This document shows, in pieces, positions 28,353 to 40,300 of a DNA stretch of 64,000 nt (its first letter is position 1; each line of letters begins with the position of its first letter). The notes under the pieces are model-generated. The model saw only the letters and a list, made by a program, of their open reading frames with translations. It made no database searches and had not been told where the DNA came from. The translations under genes and the position numbers were made by a program. Source of the stretch: Chryseobacterium gambrini (GTDB taxonomy: Bacteria; Bacteroidota; Bacteroidia; Flavobacteriales; Weeksellaceae); assembly GCF_900156825.1 (NCBI RefSeq), contig NZ_FTOV01000002.1:62001-126000 (forward strand), given 5' to 3'.

Positions 28353-28815
28353 TCAGATGAATCTTTTAACACTTTATTAATATTTTATAAAATATAGTAA
28401 AAAAGCTGAAGAGATTTACTCCTTCTGGCTTTTGTCTGCATTCCAATCAGGAAACTTTAAACAACCTTTAAATATGGAAAATAGTTTATTGTGATAAAAT
28501 TATAATATTGCTTATTCAGAAAAGCAGTTTGTTAATTAAGATTTAGTATTAATTTGATTCTAACATCCTTATTTTATGTAATTCTTAAATGAAATAATTA
28601 CTAGTATTTATCTAATTAATAATATTTTTAAAAAAAAATCTAATTAATTATAATTAATTACTAATAATAAAAATAAAATAAATTTGAGTTATGATTTAAA
28701 CTTTAATTTAAGTATTTAAATATGTAATTCTAATTAATTTTATTGTCATTTCATGTTGATTGATGCAAATTTTTTGGAGTAAAAAATTTATATATATTTG
28801 CGAAAAAATACAGGA
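28353..28815. other. AT-rich intergenic stretch after the eCIS operon
   Basis: No gene is visible. A weak hairpin with arms AAAAGC and GCTTTT (about 28400-28432) may end the operon. Bases 28500-28760 are extremely AT-rich low-complexity sequence. At the right end TTTG (28773-28776) and TATATTTG (28793-28800), 16 bases apart, form a plausible promoter for the next gene, slightly shorter than the usual 17-23 spacing. The predicted transcript start is then about ten bases before the ATG at 28816. Confidence 0.5.
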
Positions 28816-29952
28816 ATGAAAAAAATATTACTTACGATAAGTTCTCTGATCGCTGTATTCTCTTCAGCACAAACCTGGAATACCGCAGGAAACAGCGGAA
28901 CAAATTCATCTACAGATTTCTTAGGTACAATAGATGCTCAACCTTTAATATTTAGAACAAACAATTCTGAAAAGGTAAGAATAACGCTTAATGGAAGTGT
29001 AGGAGTAGGGACTAGTACTCCAACTCAAAAATTAGATGTGAATGGTTCTGTTATTGCTAACGAAAGGTACAATAATGGTAATGATGGTTCTTACTATATT
29101 AAATTAAATTCTAACGGATACAATATCCCTATTATTAGCTATTTAGAAAGTTCTGGGAATACATTATTTTTTGGTAATCCTGGAGGACAGTATCATAGTA
29201 AAACAATTATACAGGGAGGAAATGGAGATGTAGTATTAGAGCCCCACTCTGCTAGTAGTGCTTTTGTGGTTAAGGCACAATCAGGTAATGTAGGAATAGG
29301 AACTGCAGTTCCACAAGCGAAATTGCATATAGAGGGCAATACATTTTCTAATGGAGAAATAAGAATAGGAAATAATTATGCGAGTAGTAACACGGGAATA
29401 ATAAAGAATACTTCTGGTACCTTAGGACTGTTTACTTGGAGTGATGCTAATGATATTCAAATAGGAGGAAGAAATGTGATATTCAAACCTGAGTTTTCAT
29501 CACCAGAAAGAATGAGAATAGCAGATAATGGTAACGTAGGAATAGGATCTATGAACCCAGATTCGAAACTTACGGTAAAAGGAAAAATTCATGCAGAGGA
29601 AGTGAAAATCGATTTGCAGGTACCTGCAGATTATGTTTTTCAAAAGTACTATAATGGTATTTCTGATTTGAAAAATGATTATAAAATGTTGTCTTTAGAT
29701 GAGGTAGAAGAGTTTACCAAAAAACACCACCATTTGCCTAATTTTTCATCCTCAAAAGAAATTATTGAGAATGGATTAGAATTAGGAACAACAACAAATA
29801 AACTTCTTGAAAAAATAGAAGAACTTACTTTGTATTCTATTGATCTTAATAAAAAAAATAAAGAGCAAGAAGCTTTAATCAAAAGTCAGACAGATATTCT
29901 TAAGTCTTTAAATAAAAGATTAGAGAAAATAGAAAAGGCAAAGCAGAAATAA
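28816..29952 (+). CDS. Secreted fibre-like protein with GIGT repeats
   Basis: 378 residues from the ATG at 28816. An in-frame TTG at 28798 lies inside the promoter box and is rejected. A signal peptide (MKKILLTISSLIAVFSSAQ) is followed by repeated VGxGTSTPxQKLxV units at about 55-70, 165-180 and 240-255, as in tail-fibre-like surface proteins of Bacteroidota. The C-terminal 100 residues carry the common 'DYVFQKYYNG ... HHHLPNFSSSKEI' module and a closing coiled coil (EELTLYSIDLNKKNKEQEAL). No T9SS domain is present. Likely a trimeric surface fibre. Its position after the eCIS operon may be coincidental. Confidence 0.7.
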   Translation: MKKILLTISSLIAVFSSAQTWNTAGNSGTNSSTDFLGTIDAQPLIFRTNNSEKVRITLNGSVGVGTSTPTQKLDVNGSVIANERYNNGNDGSYYIKLNSNGYNIPIISYLESSGNTLFFGNPGGQYHSKTIIQGGNGDVVLEPHSASSAFVVKAQSGNVGIGTAVPQAKLHIEGNTFSNGEIRIGNNYASSNTGIIKNTSGTLGLFTWSDANDIQIGGRNVIFKPEFSSPERMRIADNGNVGIGSMNPDSKLTVKGKIHAEEVKIDLQVPADYVFQKYYNGISDLKNDYKMLSLDEVEEFTKKHHHLPNFSSSKEIIENGLELGTTTNKLLEKIEELTLYSIDLNKKNKEQEALIKSQTDILKSLNKRLEKIEKAKQK

Positions 29953-29971
29953 CCCTTAAAAACATTATCCG

Positions 29972-32209
29972 ATGTATAACATTTACCAAAAGTCAGTTTT
30001 TGGAGTTTCTGTATTGTTTTTCATATCTGTCTTTTCTCAGGATAATAATGATATTGGTAGAAAATTACTGGAAGATCAGAAAAAATTTCAAACAGAAATT
30101 ACTAAAAAAGAAAGCAAACAAAAGCAGGAAGTAGAACGGTTGAAATCTTTGGGTATTCCTGAGTTTATCAGCAAAGATGGAAATGATAAACAATTAATTG
30201 GATCAGATGAAAGCGGAAGACCAATGTACTATACTACATTGAATTCAGGGGCTGCACAGATGACAAAAGCCAATATATTGTACGCCGGAGGAAGTGCAGG
30301 ATTGAATATCTCTGGTCAAAATATGATCATAGGGCAATGGGATTATTCGAAGCCAAGGACTACTCATGAACTGCTTTCCGGAAAGATTACTTATGATTCC
30401 TCTCAAAATCAAACTATAACAAGACACAGTACGAACATTGCAGGAACCATGATTGGAAGTAATGGAGACGCAAATGCAAGAGGAATTGCTTTTAATGCTA
30501 CACTTCACGCATACGACTGGGTAAATGATGTATCGGAAATGCTTAATGAAGCCTATTCTCCTAATAACACCGCTGGTATTTTGGTTGCCAACAACAGTTA
30601 TGGCTTCGATCCATTATACCTTCAGACTTATCAGTTTGGAAAATATAATTCCACAGCACAGAATTGGGATAACCTGATGTATTTAAGACCATATTTACAA
30701 ATTGTTAAAGCTGCGGGAAATTCCAGAGAAATAGATCCTGCTCTTGTTCCTCAGGTAACTGCGAAGGGAGGATATGATTTACTTGAAGGAGCCGGAATTG
30801 CTAAAAATGTTTTGGTTGTGGCTTCTGCTAAAAAGAATCTTAATATGAATTCTGATGAAGATTTTGATATTTCTTCATTCAGCAGTTATGGTCCAACTGA
30901 CGATGGAAGGATTAAGCCAGACTTATGTGCACCTGGTGAAACTATTTATTCATCTATTGAAACTTATGATTCTGCTTACGGAACCTATAAAGGAACTTCA
31001 TCAGCGACTGCAGTAGTTTCAGGGATTATTACTTTATTACAGCAATATTATAAATCTGTAAGTCCTTCTCAAAGTTATATGCAATCTTCTACAGTTCGTG
31101 CTTTGTTGGCTCATACAGCCAATGATAAAGGAACAGAAGGACCAGATTATATTTACGGATGGGGAATGGCAGATGCGAAAAGAGCTTCTGCAGCCATACA
31201 CGACAATATAGAAGGGATTATTGGTGACTATAAAAAATCGACTTTAATAAAGGAAATTTCCCTTAATCAGGGAAATAAATATACGTTGTATGTGGTTCCT
31301 TTAGATATTACACAACCTCTTTCAGCAACTATATCTTGGACCGATCCTCAGGGAAATCTTGTAAGTAATACAGTAGATCTTTCTACTCCTAATTTAGTCA
31401 ATGATCTTGATCTCAAAATTGTTAAAGTAAATTCAAATGGTACAGAGACTGTTTATTACCCTTGGAAATTAGGAGGAATGAATAATCTCACGGCCGCTGC
31501 GACGAAAAACTCTCCCAATAACGTAGATACTATTGAAAGGGTAGATATTAAGAATCCTACAAAAGATACTTATAAAATTATTGTATCTCCTAAAACGAGT
31601 ACGACTCCATTACTTCCAAACGGTATTCAGAATTTTTCTATTGTGGTTTCTAATGTGGATTTCTGTTATAAAGAAGATCTTAAAATATTGACAAGTCCGG
31701 TTGATGACATCAGTACTCCGCAAACTATTTGGGCAAAACAAATTGTGGCAAGCAATAAAATTATTGCTCCTGTACAAAATGTAGAATACATCGCTTCAAA
31801 AGATATCACATTAAAACCAGGCTTCCATGCAGAAAATGCTGCAGGATTTCATGCTCTCATTACTCCGTGTTTCGATATTATTTCAGCATTCAGATATATT
31901 GCGCAGAAAAGAGTTTCGGATCAGGATGTGCTTCCGGAAACTATAAAAAGCGAAAGTAATTTTACAATCTTTCCGAATCCTACAAAAGATGAAGCCCACA
32001 TCAAGTTCAGATTAGAAAATGCATCAGCTGTAAAAATTTCAGTATATGATGCTTCCGGAAAAATTATTTTTGTGAACCAGAGCAGTGAAGCCTTTCCAAA
32101 AGGCGAATATTTAAAAACAATTGATGTGAGTGATTATGCTTCTGGAGTTTATCTGGTTAGTTTAGAGTGTAATGACTTTAAAGAAACTAAAAAATTGATT
32201 AAAAAATAA
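29972..32209 (+). CDS. Secreted subtilisin-family (S8) protease with T9SS domain
   Basis: 745 residues. A signal peptide (about 1-22) is followed by a peptidase S8 domain with candidate catalytic residues D124 (IIGQWDYSKP), H152 (TRHSTNIAGTMIG) and S343 (GTSSATAVVSGI), in the usual order and contexts. Residues about 435-560 look like a P-domain or beta sandwich (SATISWTDPQGN, LVNDLDLKIV). The last 80 residues (FPNPTKDEAHIKFRLENASA to the end) are a T9SS type A sorting domain. The enzyme should be secreted to or beyond the cell surface. It could process neighbouring secreted proteins such as the RHS giant, but this is a guess. Confidence 0.9.
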   Translation: MYNIYQKSVFGVSVLFFISVFSQDNNDIGRKLLEDQKKFQTEITKKESKQKQEVERLKSLGIPEFISKDGNDKQLIGSDESGRPMYYTTLNSGAAQMTKANILYAGGSAGLNISGQNMIIGQWDYSKPRTTHELLSGKITYDSSQNQTITRHSTNIAGTMIGSNGDANARGIAFNATLHAYDWVNDVSEMLNEAYSPNNTAGILVANNSYGFDPLYLQTYQFGKYNSTAQNWDNLMYLRPYLQIVKAAGNSREIDPALVPQVTAKGGYDLLEGAGIAKNVLVVASAKKNLNMNSDEDFDISSFSSYGPTDDGRIKPDLCAPGETIYSSIETYDSAYGTYKGTSSATAVVSGIITLLQQYYKSVSPSQSYMQSSTVRALLAHTANDKGTEGPDYIYGWGMADAKRASAAIHDNIEGIIGDYKKSTLIKEISLNQGNKYTLYVVPLDITQPLSATISWTDPQGNLVSNTVDLSTPNLVNDLDLKIVKVNSNGTETVYYPWKLGGMNNLTAAATKNSPNNVDTIERVDIKNPTKDTYKIIVSPKTSTTPLLPNGIQNFSIVVSNVDFCYKEDLKILTSPVDDISTPQTIWAKQIVASNKIIAPVQNVEYIASKDITLKPGFHAENAAGFHALITPCFDIISAFRYIAQKRVSDQDVLPETIKSESNFTIFPNPTKDEAHIKFRLENASAVKISVYDASGKIIFVNQSSEAFPKGEYLKTIDVSDYASGVYLVSLECNDFKETKKLIKK

Positions 32210-32308
32210 AATCCCCGAGAATCGAATCTACCGTTAATGTGTTCTAAAAATATTATTCAGACGATTCTCAGCGATTACAAAATTTTCATAATATCGAAAT
32301 AAACACTT

Positions 32309-34276
32309 ATGATGAAAAAAATCTTTTTCTTTTTTCATATCCTTTTAATGGATATGTGTTTTGCCCAGTCTCCTGGTGGTGTTTCGGGGGTGAGTGTTTG
32401 GTTTAAAGCTAATTCTGCACAAACTCCTGCATTAACTTATCAGGATTATAGTGGGAATCAGAATGAAATTAAAGCGATATCTACGCAGAATCAACCTAAT
32501 TATACATTATTTAATTATAATGAAAGTCTGAATTTTGACGGAGTGGATGATTATCTGAAATTTCCCTATCTCATGGAAACGATGGATAAAACTACCTTTT
32601 TTACAGCGTATCAGAATCAAAATACGTCTACGGAAACGGCTATGTTTTCTTCAGAACAGTCGTATGAAAAGGAAATGTATTTCAGCACAAAAAATATTTT
32701 CAGATATAATAATGAACAGATTAACTACATCAATACCAGTGTGGTAGATGATCTGCCTTCATTCAGTATGTACACAAGATTTGGAATTCCTTCTGAAAAA
32801 ATACATTCAGTTATAGGAAGAACGGGGATATCTTCTATGTACGTGGGAAAGGATATAAGAAGTACAGCCTGGCAAAATTTTAAGGGAAAACTACCAGAGT
32901 TTTTTATATATCGTAAAATTCTCACTCAGAATGAAAGAAATCGTGTAAATTCCTATCTGGCTGTAAAATATGCAGTTACAATGCCATATACAGAATACTA
33001 CAGTTCTAAAAGTAAAAAGATATGGAAGCAGGATGATTTTACTGATTATCCCGCAAACATTACAGGAATCGCCAGAGATAAATACTCAAACTTATACCAG
33101 AAACAGGCAACAAGTTCTTCAGAAAATAAGAGGTTAATTATTGCGGCAAAGAAATTAGCTGTAGATAATAATAGTAATGATGCAGATTTTCCTGATCAGA
33201 GTTTTCTTGTATGGGGAGATAATAAAGAGCAGTTACTGTTGGATACTCCTACTTCCGGATATCAACTATTTAAAAGGAAATGGAAAGCAAGATTTTCCAC
33301 GGAAACATCTCAGACTATCCCAACTGAAGTGGTTTTTTCTATTAAAAATATACTTACCATACCGGCGGATAAAAAATTATGGCTGTTTATAGATAAAACA
33401 GGGCAGGGGAATTTTAATTCTTCTAATGTTGAGGTGTATCCTATGGATTATGTGGATACAGATCAAAATGTTCATTTTAATAATATCACTTTTGATCAGG
33501 ATTTATCAGGAACAGATGTTTTTACTTTTGCTTTAGGGAATAAGATATTATCTATCAATGAACTTCAACAGCCTACCTGTATACAGAAGAAAGGAACTTT
33601 GATTGTAAATGTTAAAGGTGGTAAAGCTCCTTATCACATCCAGTTAACAGGCAATGGTGTTAATCAAAACCTGAATGTTTCTACAGCGCAGTTATCTTTT
33701 CCAGATTTGGAAATCGGAATCTATCATCTTATCATTACCGATGCAGACGGAAATATAATAGACCAGAATTTTACAGTTAATGATTTTAACTCTATAAATC
33801 TGGATTTGGGACCAGATGTAGTAATAAATTCCGGAGGATCTGCCCATTTTGATGCAGGTACACAGATTTCAGATCCTAATGCAACCTACCAATGGACTTC
33901 GGATAATGGATTCAGCAGTTCTTCGGCTAATATTACCGTTTATGAACCGGGAACTTATACGGTAACAGTTAACACACCGGATGGATGTACGAAAAAAGAT
34001 ACTGTGAAAGTGACCCGTAAAAGAGAAAACGGAATAGTCCTATACCCTAATCCGGTACCTAAAGGTCAGTTATTTACCATAAGAATTATATCGGATATAA
34101 AAGAAAATGTAGATATCAAGATATATGATGCTTCGGGAAGGCTTGTAAAGACCATTCAGGATAATGGAAAAGACTACTATGAAATTAAAGATTCGCTTTT
34201 AGTAGAGGGAGCTTATGTAATCGTTGTGAAAACGACTTCTGAATTAAAAGTGTTTAAACTTATCGTTACCAACTAG
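32309..34276 (+). CDS. Secreted lectin-like protein with T9SS domain
   Basis: 655 residues. A signal peptide (about 1-20) is followed by a concanavalin/LamG-type region (about 25-220: VSVWFKANSAQTPALTYQDY, LNFDGVDDYLKFPY, and a YRKILTQNERNRVNSYLAVK strand typical of this family). A middle region has beta-sandwich units, and a PKD-like repeat at 500-565 (YQWTSDNGFSSSSANITVYE, then PGTYTVTV) precedes the T9SS type A sorting domain (LYPNPVPKGQLFTI ... VFKLIVTN). It probably binds glycans or other surfaces and is exported by T9SS. It forms a likely transcription unit with the protease gene 99 bases upstream. Confidence 0.8.
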   Translation: MMKKIFFFFHILLMDMCFAQSPGGVSGVSVWFKANSAQTPALTYQDYSGNQNEIKAISTQNQPNYTLFNYNESLNFDGVDDYLKFPYLMETMDKTTFFTAYQNQNTSTETAMFSSEQSYEKEMYFSTKNIFRYNNEQINYINTSVVDDLPSFSMYTRFGIPSEKIHSVIGRTGISSMYVGKDIRSTAWQNFKGKLPEFFIYRKILTQNERNRVNSYLAVKYAVTMPYTEYYSSKSKKIWKQDDFTDYPANITGIARDKYSNLYQKQATSSSENKRLIIAAKKLAVDNNSNDADFPDQSFLVWGDNKEQLLLDTPTSGYQLFKRKWKARFSTETSQTIPTEVVFSIKNILTIPADKKLWLFIDKTGQGNFNSSNVEVYPMDYVDTDQNVHFNNITFDQDLSGTDVFTFALGNKILSINELQQPTCIQKKGTLIVNVKGGKAPYHIQLTGNGVNQNLNVSTAQLSFPDLEIGIYHLIITDADGNIIDQNFTVNDFNSINLDLGPDVVINSGGSAHFDAGTQISDPNATYQWTSDNGFSSSSANITVYEPGTYTVTVNTPDGCTKKDTVKVTRKRENGIVLYPNPVPKGQLFTIRIISDIKENVDIKIYDASGRLVKTIQDNGKDYYEIKDSLLVEGAYVIVVKTTSELKVFKLIVTN

Positions 34277-34324
34277 TCACTAATTAACAATCTATTATAG
34301 ATAAAAAGGAATTAAACAAAAACG

Positions 34325-34362
34325 GATTACCTGAAATTCTTTCAAGCAGTTTACAGGTAATC
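34325..34362 (+). terminator. Hairpin between the lectin-like gene and the RHS gene
   Basis: GATTACCTG (34325-34333) and CAGGTAATC (34354-34362) form a perfect 9-bp stem with a 20-base loop, followed by CATTTTGT. It would end transcription after 34276 or attenuate read-through into the RHS gene. Confidence 0.55.
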
Positions 34363-34390
34363 ATTTTGTAGTAGAAAAGCATATACGCAA

Positions 34391-37300
34391 ATGAGAAATT
34401 CGATATTAAGTAGATTAAGAGAAAATCCTAAAATTGTAAAAGTTCTGGTTTTTCTTACTTCATGGACACAGCTTCATGCCTACGCAAATACAGCGTACTT
34501 AAACAAGCCCAAAGAAACTTTACCGGGTGCAGATTTTCATTATTCAACTATTGTTCAGAATAACAGCAGCTTTCTGAAGAATAATGAGAAATCTTCGGCA
34601 ATCGATACTGCTTTACGGAATAATATTTCGTATTCAAATGAGAAGAATATTGATTCTGAAAATATCTACAGTCCATCAGGAAATGGAAATAAAACGTTGA
34701 TTAAAGGTCAAAAAACTATTATTAATCAACCGGTATCGGGATTTTATATTTCTGATATAAAAGAAGGAATTATAGGAAAAGACTCTGAACATCCGATAGA
34801 CCAGATATACGATAATATATTTAATGTAACAGTCAACGAAAAAATCAGATCTGATAAGCAATATAGCTTGGAATATGATCTTTATGGATTAAAAGATTAT
34901 AAGCAGGTAAGCAAAGTTATCAATGATGAATTGGCTGTAGGAGGACAAAACGTAGAAAAGACAACAGTTTGGGCACACCAAACAGAGCCTGTAAAAGCAA
35001 CTTCTGTTAAGGAAGGTAAGAATATTATCATATTTACAATTCCCAATTCTTCAGATTACAGCTACAAAATCAGAAATCTTCGTATAGTTGCCTCGGATAA
35101 AAAGAGTGCTCCTGCAGAATTTGCAAATTCATATGTTGGTCAAACCAATTATAAATATATAAATTCTCAAAATCAGGAAGAAGAATTAAGTTTAAATTCA
35201 GCAACCTTAAAAATAGAAGGAAATTCTGTAAAAAATACTGCAGTTTATTCTATTACAGCACTCAGAGACATTGATATGCCTGCTCTTACGCCTGAAATGG
35301 TAAACGTAACAGCAGATCATTTCGGATATAGATTCTTACCTCATGGAGAGAATTTTTCGGCAGCGGCAAAAGTATCCATTGGATATGATAAATCTAAAAT
35401 ACCGACAGGATATACCGAACAGGATATTAAAACCTTTTATTTTGATCTTACTCAGAAAAAATGGATTCCTTTAGAGAAAGCCGAAAGAGATTCTCTTCAA
35501 AAAGGCAGTAATATTATTGTATCTAAAACAACCCATTTTACGGATATGGTAAACGGGATCATCAAAGTTCCTGAATCTCCCGAGACAGGAAGTTATGCTC
35601 CCAATTCTATAAAAGATATTAAAGCTGCGAATCCAACAGAAGGAATCGTTTCTATTGCACCTCCTGCCGCGAACAATATGGGAACTGTTAATACAAGTTT
35701 CCCAATAAAATTACCGGCAGGAAGAGGCGGGATGCAGCCTTCACTTTCTGTAAACTATAGCAGTGAAGGAGGTAATGGCTGGTTAGGATTAGGCTGGGAT
35801 CTTTCTATTCCATCGATCTCCATTGATACACGATGGGGGGTTCCTACATATGACCAAACCTTTGAAACTGAGATTTATACTTTAGGTGGAGAGCAATTAA
35901 CCTTTAAAGTAGGAGATAGTTATGTTTTGCCCAACAGAAATGAGGGTTTCGAGAAAAACAGGTCTGCAAACTTGGAACCGGATAATACAAAAAGATTTTA
36001 TCCGAGAATAGAGGGTGGATACAGTAAAATCATACGTCACGGAAATTCTCCCAAAGAATATTGGTGGGAGGTAATTTCCAAAGATGGAACGAGAAGTATT
36101 TTTGGAAATGATGGAACTGCCAATAACCCGCAACAGTATTATTTAAAAGATTCACAAGAAAATATAGGACATTGGGCATTGTATAAAACGATTGATACCA
36201 ATGGAAATTATGTAGAGTATACTTATGATAAATCTATTTACGGAGGGAATCCTGGAAATGGAGGACAAGAACTGCATATTTCAGAAATTAACTATACCTT
36301 ACATAATGTACAAAATCCTCCTAAAAACTATAAAGTAACTTTTAATACAGTTTCTGGAAGAGAAGATGTACAAATAAATGGACGCTTAGGATTTTTGCAG
36401 ATAGAATCCAAAAGACTTTCTTCGATAGAAGTAAAATACGGAAGTGAGAAGATTAGAAGTTATGGATTTACCTATCGAAATGACGACTCGTCTTTCAAAA
36501 AATCTTTATTAGAGAGTATCACAGAAAAAGATGCTTCAGATGCGATATTCTATACCAATAAAATGGAATATGATAAGGCACCTGCAACATTATTTGGATC
36601 TCCACAACCATGGATAGCACCAGATAATGCGAGTTTTTCAGGGCTTACAACTGCTCTACAAGGAGGTTATTCTTTGTTGAATGGCTCATATTCCTATAGT
36701 TTGGGAAGTCACTTCAGAATTGGAGTCGGGGCCTATAATCCTTTTGATTTTGTACCTTTAAGTGATACTTCTGCACTTTCTTTCAATAAAGGAACTTTTG
36801 GAGCTCATTTTGGCTTCGATAAGGGCTTTGGTGAAACTAAAATTACATCTTTAGATATTGATGGAGATAACCTTCCGGATAGAATATATGAACAGAATGA
36901 CGAAATATATTATTCTAAAAATCTTTCTGCTGCAGTAGGTGGAACGTCAGGTTTTGGGCTAAAAGTTAAAATTGCATCACTCGCAAACATAGGTAAAACT
37001 ACTACTAATACTTGGAATGTAGGGGTAGATGGAAACTTTGGTAGTGCAGATATAGGTTTTGATTATTCTAATAGCACAAGTGTTACTAAATCATACTTCA
37101 TGGATTTTAATAATGATGGGCTTATAGATTTCGTAAAGGATGGAAAAGTGTTTTTTAATAGAATAGTTGGTGGAATACCGGTTTTTGATGAAATCAGTAC
37201 GGGAACTCCATATCCTATTGATATTGCCTCTGGAGTACAAAACTCAGCATCATTATTTGATAATGAAGATGAACAAGAGAAAAAGATGATGCTCAAGCAG

Positions 37301-40300
37301 AACCCACTGCATGATATAGTAAGGGTTTGGGTAGCGCCTAAGACGGGAACTATTACGGTGAAGAATAATTTCAAATTATTAGCTTCTCAATATCCTAATC
37401 CTTATTATGATCCTTCTCAACCAATAAGTACATCTAATCAACAATACTTAAGCTGTCCATATGGAGAAGATTGTAGTAAAGTAGATGGAGTGGCAGTGTC
37501 TTTTCAATATAAGAATAATGATCCAATCGTTCAGAATATCAATCCAGGAGATTATTCCCTTCATTCTTTTGCAGATCAAAATATTGCTATTAATAAAGGT
37601 GAGCGTCTTTATTTCAGAATAACTTCTAAATATGATGGATTGCAAGATCAAGTTTCTTGGAATCCGGAGATTAATTATACAACACAAAATACTCCTACAG
37701 TAGATAGTGATAATCGAAATTTGTCTTTATATAAATCAGAAGAAGATTTTGTAAATTCTAATACTAATACTTTTATTGCAGGAAAAGACGGTACGTTAAA
37801 TATTTTCTTAAATAAGAATATTCAGCTGTCTGATAATGCTAAAATCGTTTATTCAATAAATGATATACCTAATACTTTTAATATTTCGTATGATTCAGTT
37901 TATAACAATAGTAACATAGCTTCTTTGTCAATTAACGGAAATGATAAAATATCTATAAAAGTATATACAGACACTCAAATTGATTGGACAAATTTTAGAG
38001 TAACACCAGAGTTTACTGAGGTTGGTTCAAATAAAAAAGCATATCTGCAGACAGAATATTCTATGTATAATGACAGAGGAGGTATAGAAACTTATACTAT
38101 TACATCTGGAGATATAGGTAAGAGCATTTATGCAAAAGTTTCTAATTTTCCTACAACAGGTTTTAATTATGAAGGTGCAGTGACGTCGTCCTTAAAGTTC
38201 GTTAATCAGTTGCTTTCTAAAACTATTGTAACAAGAAAACTTGTAAATAATGTATATGTCAACAATACAAATTATTCCTCTGCATATGTTATAAAAAGTG
38301 GAGATGTAGGAAAAACTGTATATATTGAAAATACAATCAATGCTAAAAAAGATTTTGCTAATTCATTACCTGTTCTTACAACAAGTGTATATAATTACAC
38401 AGGAAACTACATTGATACACCAGGTACATCAACAGTTCAAAGTTTAATATATAAAACAGGTTCCATTTTTGTTGGTGCATCTAATAATAACTTGTTAACA
38501 CTTAATGTTACTTTATTATCACCTGATCCAAATAACATTGCTACTGCTGAGTTAAATGTATATGATAATCAAGGTAATTTAGTTTATAATCTATTTGCAG
38601 ATTCCTCTCAGACTATTTTTCCTTCTATTCCAATAACACAAGGAATCTACACTTATGAATTAACGGTAACTAACGGAGGAAGAGGGCGGATAACAATTAA
38701 TAATGTAGGAGTAAGCCAGCTTATAACCACGGTTGCTCCTGTTTCCCATAAGTCACTGTTTGCTCCTGAAAATATATCAGTGGTCTTAGCTTCTAATCAA
38801 TATGATACTAGATTTGGTCTGCTATATAGAGGTTGGGGAGGTTTTATAGTGAATGGTAATAATTATACTAAAGACAATATAGTAGAAGCATATGATCTTT
38901 TAAAGAACTATGCAAATTCAGGAACTGTTTCAGAAATGAAAATTGATGAAACAAAACTTGCATTAAGCCAGACATATTCTCAGGATCCGGGAACGAATCC
39001 AACGATAAATAATCCGGTAGACAATAACGGCAATTTGGATTTGTCACAATTGGATAATAATAGTGCATCTTTATCGAATTCTGGTAATTATTTCTTTTTC
39101 TTACAATCAGATATAAATAATGAAGATAAAGGCAGATTAACGGGAACGGATCAATTTATTTATTTATCGAAAACAATTTTAAATAGCTCTCGAGTAGGAG
39201 TTCACAATATTGATGAAAATTTTAAAAATCAATCATTATCAATAGCTTTAGGAAGTAAACTAAATGCTCCTGAACTAAAGTTTAAGAATCAAAGTGTTAG
39301 TGGAAGAGGAGGCTTGTCTTTTTCTGGCTTTAATGCAAGTGCTTCCAAGTCTTTGTTTAACGAAAATAAAGCAATTCGCTCCCTAATAGATTATAATGGC
39401 GATGGTTTCCCTGATGATTTTTCCCGAACAAAAGTACAGATAACAAATAAACTAGGATATTTATCCTCAGACGTTAGAAATTCAGGAAGCCAGACTATTT
39501 CAAAAGCTGATGTTATTGGAGTTTCAGCAGGATACAGTTTTAAGCATGCCGATTCAAAAGTTACCGCATGGGGTATTATACCTGTACCTACATTCATTCT
39601 TTTGGTAGTTCCTGTTGATAAAGTAATTGAAGGTGCTAAGACAGTGTCATTATCAGGACAGATTGATGTAAAAAATGATCAATGGTCTAAACAATCATTT
39701 GTTGATATTAATGGAGATGGTTTACCGGACAAATTTACAGGTGGAGATTTTCAGCAAAACTCGGATGGAGCATTTGAGCTGAATGTTGGGAATCTTCTAG
39801 TAAATAATTCATCATCATGGGGAACAGATGAGACTTCTACTAATAAAGATCAAAATATAGGAGGTGGAATAGGTTTTAGTTTATTTAAAGGAAGTTTTGA
39901 AGGAGGGATAAACACATCTACCAGTACTTCTAAAGCCCAAAAAGAACTGATGGATATTAATGGAGACGGTATTGTAGATAATATAAATTATACAGACAAT
40001 GGTGTTCTAATTAATTTTAATAAAGGAAATGGATTTTCAGGGGGAACAACAGCTTCTGTAAATTCTATTCAGAGTAATATTCAGTCTTTGAATTTGGGAG
40101 CAAGCATTGCGTATACTGGTCTTATTCTTTTGACAGGTGTAAAAATTACTATTGGAGGAGGAAATTCTCTTGGAGAATCATCTAGCAAAGTCAAATCTAC
40201 CTTCAAAGATATGAATGGAGACGGGTATCCAGATTTTGTAACCTCTGACGATACCAATTCGGTTACTGTACGTCTCAATCAAATCGGCACCACCAACCTC

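Noticed and set aside
32217..32269. Inverted repeat GAGAATCG ... CGATTCTC between the protease and lectin genes
   Set aside because: The 8-bp arms are 37 bases apart with no U tract. Too weak to call a terminator or operator.
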